Of a stretch of 8,401 bases of DNA, positions 5,471 through 8,401 are shown one piece after another. The position numbers and the translations under genes are program-made. Origin of the DNA: Synechococcales cyanobacterium 340R_concoct_173_sub (lineage in GTDB: Bacteria; Cyanobacteriota; Cyanobacteriia; Leptolyngbyales; Leptolyngbyaceae). Within the stretch, counting starts at the first letter, position 1. Every line of letters begins with the position of its first letter. The notes beneath the pieces are model-generated. The model saw only the letters and a program-made list of their open reading frames with translations, made no database searches and had not been told where the DNA came from. Location: positions 1 to 8,401 of the forward strand of contig JANXNM010000698.1 of the NCBI GenBank assembly GCA_025354065.1, in the 5' to 3' direction.

Positions 5471-7273
5471 TTAGAAGTTGCCGTTGGTGGCGTTTGCCTT
5501 GACTAACCGATCGCTCACAGTAGCAATATCGATTGAACCCAATTCACCTTCGGCACGAGTACGAATGCTTAGGGAATTAGATTCTATTTCCTTTGCTCCG
5601 ACAACCGCCATGACGGGGATTTTGTCTTTTTCAGCATTACGAATCAGCTTGCCAAGACGATCGCCGCCCAAGTCCACTTCTGCTCGAATCCCGAGTAATT
5701 GCATTGCCGCTGCTGTATCTTTTGCAAATTGGACAAAATCATCGCCTACAGGAAGCAGTCGAATCTGTACAGGAGCGAGCCAAGTCGGGAAATCGCCCGC
5801 ATATTGTTCAATCAGGATACCAATCAATCGCTCTAATGAGCCGAATGGTGCGCGATGCAACATCACTGGGCGTTTTCGGGTGCCGTCTTCTGCAACATAT
5901 TCCAAATCAAACCGATCGGGCAAGTTGTAATCCACCTGCACCGTTCCCAATTGCCATTCCCGTTCCAAGGCATCCTGGAAAATGAAGTCTAGTTTTGGTC
6001 CATAAAATGCTGCTTCACCAATGCCTTCAAAATGCGCCATGTCAACTTTTTCGACAGCATTACGAATTGCACTTTCGGCTTTATTCCAAGCATCATCGGA
6101 ACCTAGATACTTACTTGGATTTTCCGGATCGCGGAAACTCAGGCGGGCGCGGAAGTTTTTCAATTGCAAACTCTTGAATACGCTGAGGATAAGTTCCACA
6201 ACACTCATAAATTCTGCATCAAGCTGTTCGGGAGTAACAAACAAGTGAGAATCATCGACAGTAAAGCCCCGAACGCGAGTCAGGCCGCCCAATTCGCCAG
6301 ATTGTTCATAGCGATAGACAGTACCGAATTCAGCCAATCGCATGGGCAGTTCGCGGTACGATCGCAACTCAGATTTGTAGATTTGAATATGGAACGGACA
6401 GTTCATCGGTTTCATTACAAAACCTATTTCTTTGTCTTTCTCTTCTTGGCTTTCTGCCATCATCGGGAACATGTCTTCAGAATATTTCTGCCAATGTCCC
6501 GATCGTTTGAATAAGTCAACTTTGGCGATGTGTGGAGTGACAACCGGAAGATAACCCCGCTTGGTTTGTTCGCGTTTCAAGTAGTCTTCCAAGATCGATC
6601 GTAATAACGTTCCCTTCGGGGTCCATAAGGGCAATCCAGGGCCGACATCTTCGGAAAAGATAAACAATCCCATTTCCTTACCAATCTTTCGATGATCGCG
6701 GCGTTGGGCTTCTTCTTTGCGACGTTTGTATTCATCTAGTTGCTCAGGCGTTTGCCAAGCGGTGCCGTAAATCCGTTGAAGCTGGGCTTTTTTCTCATCG
6801 CCGCGCCAATACGCTCCCGCTAAGGATTCAAGTTCGATCGCTTTCGGATCAAGGTCGCCAGTATTCTCAACATGTGGACCCGCGCAGAGATCCCACCACT
6901 GATCGCCTAAGTGATACAGAGTGATTGGTTCTTGTAAGCCTTCAAGAATTTCGAGTTTGTAGGGTTCGTTTTGGGCTGATATTCGAGTATGTGCGTCTTC
7001 TCGGCTGACTTCTTCACGAGTGACGGGGAGTTTGCGATTGATGATTTTAATCATCTCTTTTTTGATAGTTTTGAGATCCTTTTCAGTGAATGACTCAGGA
7101 TTATCAAAGTCGTAGTAAAAACCATTTTCGATCCAAGGACCTATTGTAACTTGAGCCTTCGGGAAAAGCTTTTGCACTGCCATCGCCATAACATGGGACG
7201 TGGTGTGGCGAATCTTTTTAAGATCTTCGGATTCGCTAGTTTTTGGAAGATGAATTTTTTCGGATTCAGACAT
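5471..7273 (-). CDS. thrS: Threonyl-tRNA synthetase
   Basis: This cytosolic class II synthetase charges tRNA-Thr with threonine. With the ATG at 7273 it has 600 residues. The N-terminal editing domain shows HTTSH (His23, His27) and CAGPH (Cys130, His134), the site that clears mischarged serine. The catalytic core has the zinc ligands Cys292 (PMNCPFH), His343 (DSHLF) and His473 (MLHRAPFGS). Motif 2 lies around 312-338 and motif 3 around 473-489. The C-terminal anticodon-binding domain covers about 500-590. The roughly 60-residue N-terminal TGS domain of the E. coli enzyme is absent, since the editing domain begins near residue 20. The frame extends to a TTG at 7312, but the ATG at 7273 has a GGAG Shine-Dalgarno at 6 bases and is preferred. 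A terminator follows. A nested inverted repeat about 110 bases upstream could take part in regulation. Confidence 0.97.
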   Translation of the reverse strand: MSESEKIHLPKTSESEDLKKIRHTTSHVMAMAVQKLFPKAQVTIGPWIENGFYYDFDNPESFTEKDLKTIKKEMIKIINRKLPVTREEVSREDAHTRISAQNEPYKLEILEGLQEPITLYHLGDQWWDLCAGPHVENTGDLDPKAIELESLAGAYWRGDEKKAQLQRIYGTAWQTPEQLDEYKRRKEEAQRRDHRKIGKEMGLFIFSEDVGPGLPLWTPKGTLLRSILEDYLKREQTKRGYLPVVTPHIAKVDLFKRSGHWQKYSEDMFPMMAESQEEKDKEIGFVMKPMNCPFHIQIYKSELRSYRELPMRLAEFGTVYRYEQSGELGGLTRVRGFTVDDSHLFVTPEQLDAEFMSVVELILSVFKSLQLKNFRARLSFRDPENPSKYLGSDDAWNKAESAIRNAVEKVDMAHFEGIGEAAFYGPKLDFIFQDALEREWQLGTVQVDYNLPDRFDLEYVAEDGTRKRPVMLHRAPFGSLERLIGILIEQYAGDFPTWLAPVQIRLLPVGDDFVQFAKDTAAAMQLLGIRAEVDLGGDRLGKLIRNAEKDKIPVMAVVGAKEIESNSLSIRTRAEGELGSIDIATVSDRLVKANATNGNF

Positions 7274-7279
7274 GATGTT

Positions 7280-7283
7280 CTCC
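7280..7283 (-). promoter_or_regulatory. Shine-Dalgarno of thrS
   Basis: GGAG on the minus strand lies 6 bases before the ATG at 7273. It decides the start against the upstream in-frame TTG at 7312. Confidence 0.75.
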
Positions 7284-7384
7284 AGAAAAGCGATCGGCGA
7301 TACGATTGCCAATGCTTAGTGTTTAAGCCATATAGTGTAGCGCTTATTGGGTCTGAGCAGATTGTTAGAATTTATTGTGACTTT

Positions 7385-7459
7385 AATTGTTGTTCTCTAG
7401 CCATTAACCTATGGTCGGTCGGAGACCATCGCCCACACATTGAGAGAACAACCCCAATT
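7385..7459 (-). repeat. Nested inverted repeat upstream of thrS, possible RNA structure
   Basis: Outer arms TTGTTCTCT (7390-7398, plus strand) and AGAGAACAA (7443-7451) pair perfectly over 9 bp. They are extended by AATTG (7385-7389) with CAATT (7455-7459) across a 3-base bulge. Inside, ATGGTC (7411-7416) and GACCAT (7424-7429) form a 6-bp hairpin with a 7-base loop. Internal loops of 12 and 13 bases separate the two stems. The end nearest thrS is 112 bases from its start codon. No T-run follows on either strand, so it is not a terminator. It could be a 5' leader element of thrS, a small RNA or a protein-binding site. The strand is assigned to thrS only by position. Confidence 0.5.
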
Positions 7460-7573
7460 GAGCATCTGTTGGAATGGGCATTTTGGGAGTGAAGTAAATA
7501 TCAATGAATTTAGTTTCTGATTGAGTAGGTCTCTGAATTTTAATTTCGCCAAAGTTCTCTAGATGAAGAACGA

Positions 7574-7601
7574 TCGAAGTAGGAAGATATTTCGTTATAC
7601 T
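7574..7601 (+). promoter_or_regulatory. Putative promoter of the toxin-antitoxin operon
   Basis: TATACT (7596-7601), 5 of 6 to the -10 consensus, is preceded at 16 bases by a weak TCGAAG (7574-7579). Transcription would begin near 7608, about 20 bases before the ATG at 7629 and after the ATG at 7563. It therefore supports the shorter antitoxin. Confidence 0.4.
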
Positions 7602-7616
7602 AAAAAGAACCGTAAT

Positions 7617-7620
7617 GGAG
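7617..7620 (+). promoter_or_regulatory. Shine-Dalgarno of the antitoxin gene
   Basis: GGAG lies 8 bases before the ATG at 7629. The other in-frame ATG, at 7563, lacks such a site, so 7629 is taken as the start. Confidence 0.65.
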
Positions 7621-7628
7621 CATGGTCT

Positions 7629-7958
7629 ATGACAGTTGTAGAAGTTAAGATGTATGTCAAACAGCGATCGGATGCTTATTGGGTCGGCAATACTCGCATA
7701 TCCTTGGATTCTGTGGTTTATGCCTTTCAGAATGGAGCTTCACCCGAGAGTATTGTTCAATCTTTTCCGATTTTAAACCTTGAACAGGTCTATGGCGCGA
7801 TTACATTCTATTTAGCAAATCGAGATCTTATTGATTCTTATCTGACAACGGAAGAAGCTGAATTTGCTGCGATGCCTCAACCCATTCAGGTTACGGCTCC
7901 TGATTTATACAATAAACTTATGATCGCTAAAGTCGCAAAGCATTCGGTGAGTTCATGA
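7629..7958 (+). CDS. DUF433-family putative antitoxin
   Basis: This 109-residue protein carries a DUF433 domain at about 13-72. Key features are AYWVGNTRISLDSVV (16-30), GASPESIVQSFP (36-47) and LEQVYGAITFYL (51-62), the helix-turn-helix-like core of the family. DUF433 proteins are predicted antitoxins that would neutralise the partner toxin and may bind their own promoter. The gene overlaps the next one by four bases (ATGA), the tight coupling expected of a toxin-antitoxin operon. The frame is open back to an ATG at 7563, but the 22 extra residues are basic and unlike the family. The start at 7629 has a GGAG site and a -10 box just upstream, so it is chosen. The family assignment is good; the antitoxin role is inferred from the pairing. 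Confidence 0.85.
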   Translation: MTVVEVKMYVKQRSDAYWVGNTRISLDSVVYAFQNGASPESIVQSFPILNLEQVYGAITFYLANRDLIDSYLTTEEAEFAAMPQPIQVTAPDLYNKLMIAKVAKHSVSS

Positions 7959-8272
7959 ATGTCCGTTATCAAGCTGATGCTGATTTGGTTCAGGCGATCG
8001 TAACAGGTGTATTGCGACGTGAACCTAGAATTGATTTTCAAACTGCGACCCAGGGCGAGTTAGAGGGCATTAAAGATCCTGAGGTTTTATCCCTCGCGGC
8101 CCAACAATCTCGAATTCTAATCACTCACGATCGTAAAACAATGCCTGCTGAGTTTGCTCGATTTATTATTGAAAATCAAAGTGCTGGTGTGATCATTATT
8201 TCCAGAAAAACTCCGATTGAAATTGTTATTGAAGAATTAGTTTTAATTTGGGCTGTATCTAATAGACATTAA
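7955..8272 (+). CDS. DUF5615 PIN-like putative toxin
   Basis: This 105-residue protein matches the DUF5615 PIN-like family, predicted ribonuclease toxins related to VapC and Mut7-C. The N-terminal strand carries Asp8 and Asp10 (YQADADL). Further blocks are IDFQTA (26-31), DPEVLSLAA (41-49) with Asp41, and ILITHDRKTMP (54-64) with Asp59. These acidic residues are candidates for the metal-binding site. It starts inside the stop of the antitoxin (ATGA), so translation is probably coupled; a GGTGAG lies only three bases upstream of the ATG. The end LVLIWAVSNRH looks about 10-15 residues shorter than I expect, since many relatives continue past LIW with a Trp-containing tail ending near YLP. A recent frameshift or natural variation could explain this. 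The core is intact, so activity is possible but unproven. Confidence 0.85.
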   Translation: MNVRYQADADLVQAIVTGVLRREPRIDFQTATQGELEGIKDPEVLSLAAQQSRILITHDRKTMPAEFARFIIENQSAGVIIISRKTPIEIVIEELVLIWAVSNRH

Positions 8273-8401
8273 AGGAAATAGTGGGTAGTAACTATATTGA
8301 AGAAATCATCAGTTTCCAAACTACATTGCTCACTTTTATTCTTTACTGCCAGCCCTTTTTACGCAATTCTCTCCAGATTAGGCTGATTTCAGGCAGTTAT
8401 T
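8273..8401. other. Right-hand tail without a recognisable gene
   Basis: No supported coding region or classical terminator was found in these 129 bases. ACTGCC (8345-8350) and GGCAGT (8392-8397) could pair, with AGCC/GGCT inside, but the structure is broken by a bulge and a 26-base loop and no T-run follows. Confidence 0.5.

Larger units (their letters stand above)
7274..7628. other. Divergent intergenic region between thrS and the toxin-antitoxin pair
   Basis: These 355 bases separate two divergent units and hold no credible gene. They contain the thrS ribosome binding site, a nested inverted repeat (7385-7459), and a -10 box and ribosome binding site for the antitoxin gene. On the thrS side no well-formed -35/-10 pair was found; TACACT and CTATAT around 7330-7340 are the nearest -10-like strings. 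Open frames crossing this stretch have no family resemblance or start signals. Confidence 0.6.

Noticed and set aside
7411..7429. Anticodon-like hairpin mimicking tRNA-Thr for thrS autoregulation, as in E. coli
   Set aside because: The 7-base loop does not place a threonine anticodon (GGU, UGU or CGU) at the expected position on either strand, so mimicry is not supported.
7151..7492. Plus-strand open frame of 113 codons over the thrS start and spacer
   Set aside because: It is antisense to the conserved N-terminus of thrS, shows no family resemblance, and crosses the inverted repeat.
7563..7628. Longer antitoxin start at the ATG at 7563
   Set aside because: The -10 box at 7596 and the GGAG at 7617 lie downstream of it, and the extra 22 residues do not resemble the family.
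8345..8397. Inverted repeat ACTGCC/GGCAGT as a terminator of the toxin operon
   Set aside because: The stem is interrupted, the loop is long, and no T-run follows on the plus strand.

Overview
The window looks like a piece of cyanobacterial chromosome. The hexamer CGATCG and its HIP1 extension GCGATCGC recur in genes and spacers. The threonyl-tRNA synthetase lacks the N-terminal TGS domain, as I recall for cyanobacterial enzymes, and several proteins (a type II NADH dehydrogenase, a DUF433/DUF5615 pair) have a cyanobacterial look. No phage, IS element or CRISPR array was seen. The species cannot be named from the sequence.

Layout. Positions 1-942 (minus) hold a nearly complete SDR-type NAD(P)-dependent epimerase/dehydratase that runs off the left edge. 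Then come a strong hairpin terminator (1058-1095), a tRNA-Asp(GUC) gene (1101-1174, minus) and a divergent promoter region. Next is a plus-strand gene (1277-2455) of the DUF39/COG1900 homocysteine-biosynthesis (sulfur-incorporation) family. It converges on a small minus-strand protein (2504-3112) with a PD-(D/E)XK nuclease-like core. Positions 3280-4623 (minus) encode a type II NADH dehydrogenase with its own terminator. Positions 4888-5250 (minus) encode an atypical RidA-family protein. Positions 5471-7273 (minus) encode threonyl-tRNA synthetase, with a terminator behind it and a long upstream region containing a nested inverted repeat. Positions 7629-8272 (plus) hold an overlapping DUF433 antitoxin / DUF5615 PIN-like toxin pair. 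The last 129 bases carry no recognisable gene.

The genes look mostly like independent single-gene units: terminators and putative promoters separate them, and only the toxin-antitoxin pair is clearly an operon. The content is mainly housekeeping (translation, respiration, sulfur amino acid metabolism), with two possible accessory elements, the nuclease-like orphan and the toxin-antitoxin pair. I found no convincing wholly new system. The best leads are the COG1900 protein lacking one of the family's cysteines, the structured element upstream of thrS, the orphan nuclease fold and the short C-terminus of the toxin. All family assignments come from reading motifs by eye, without database searches.
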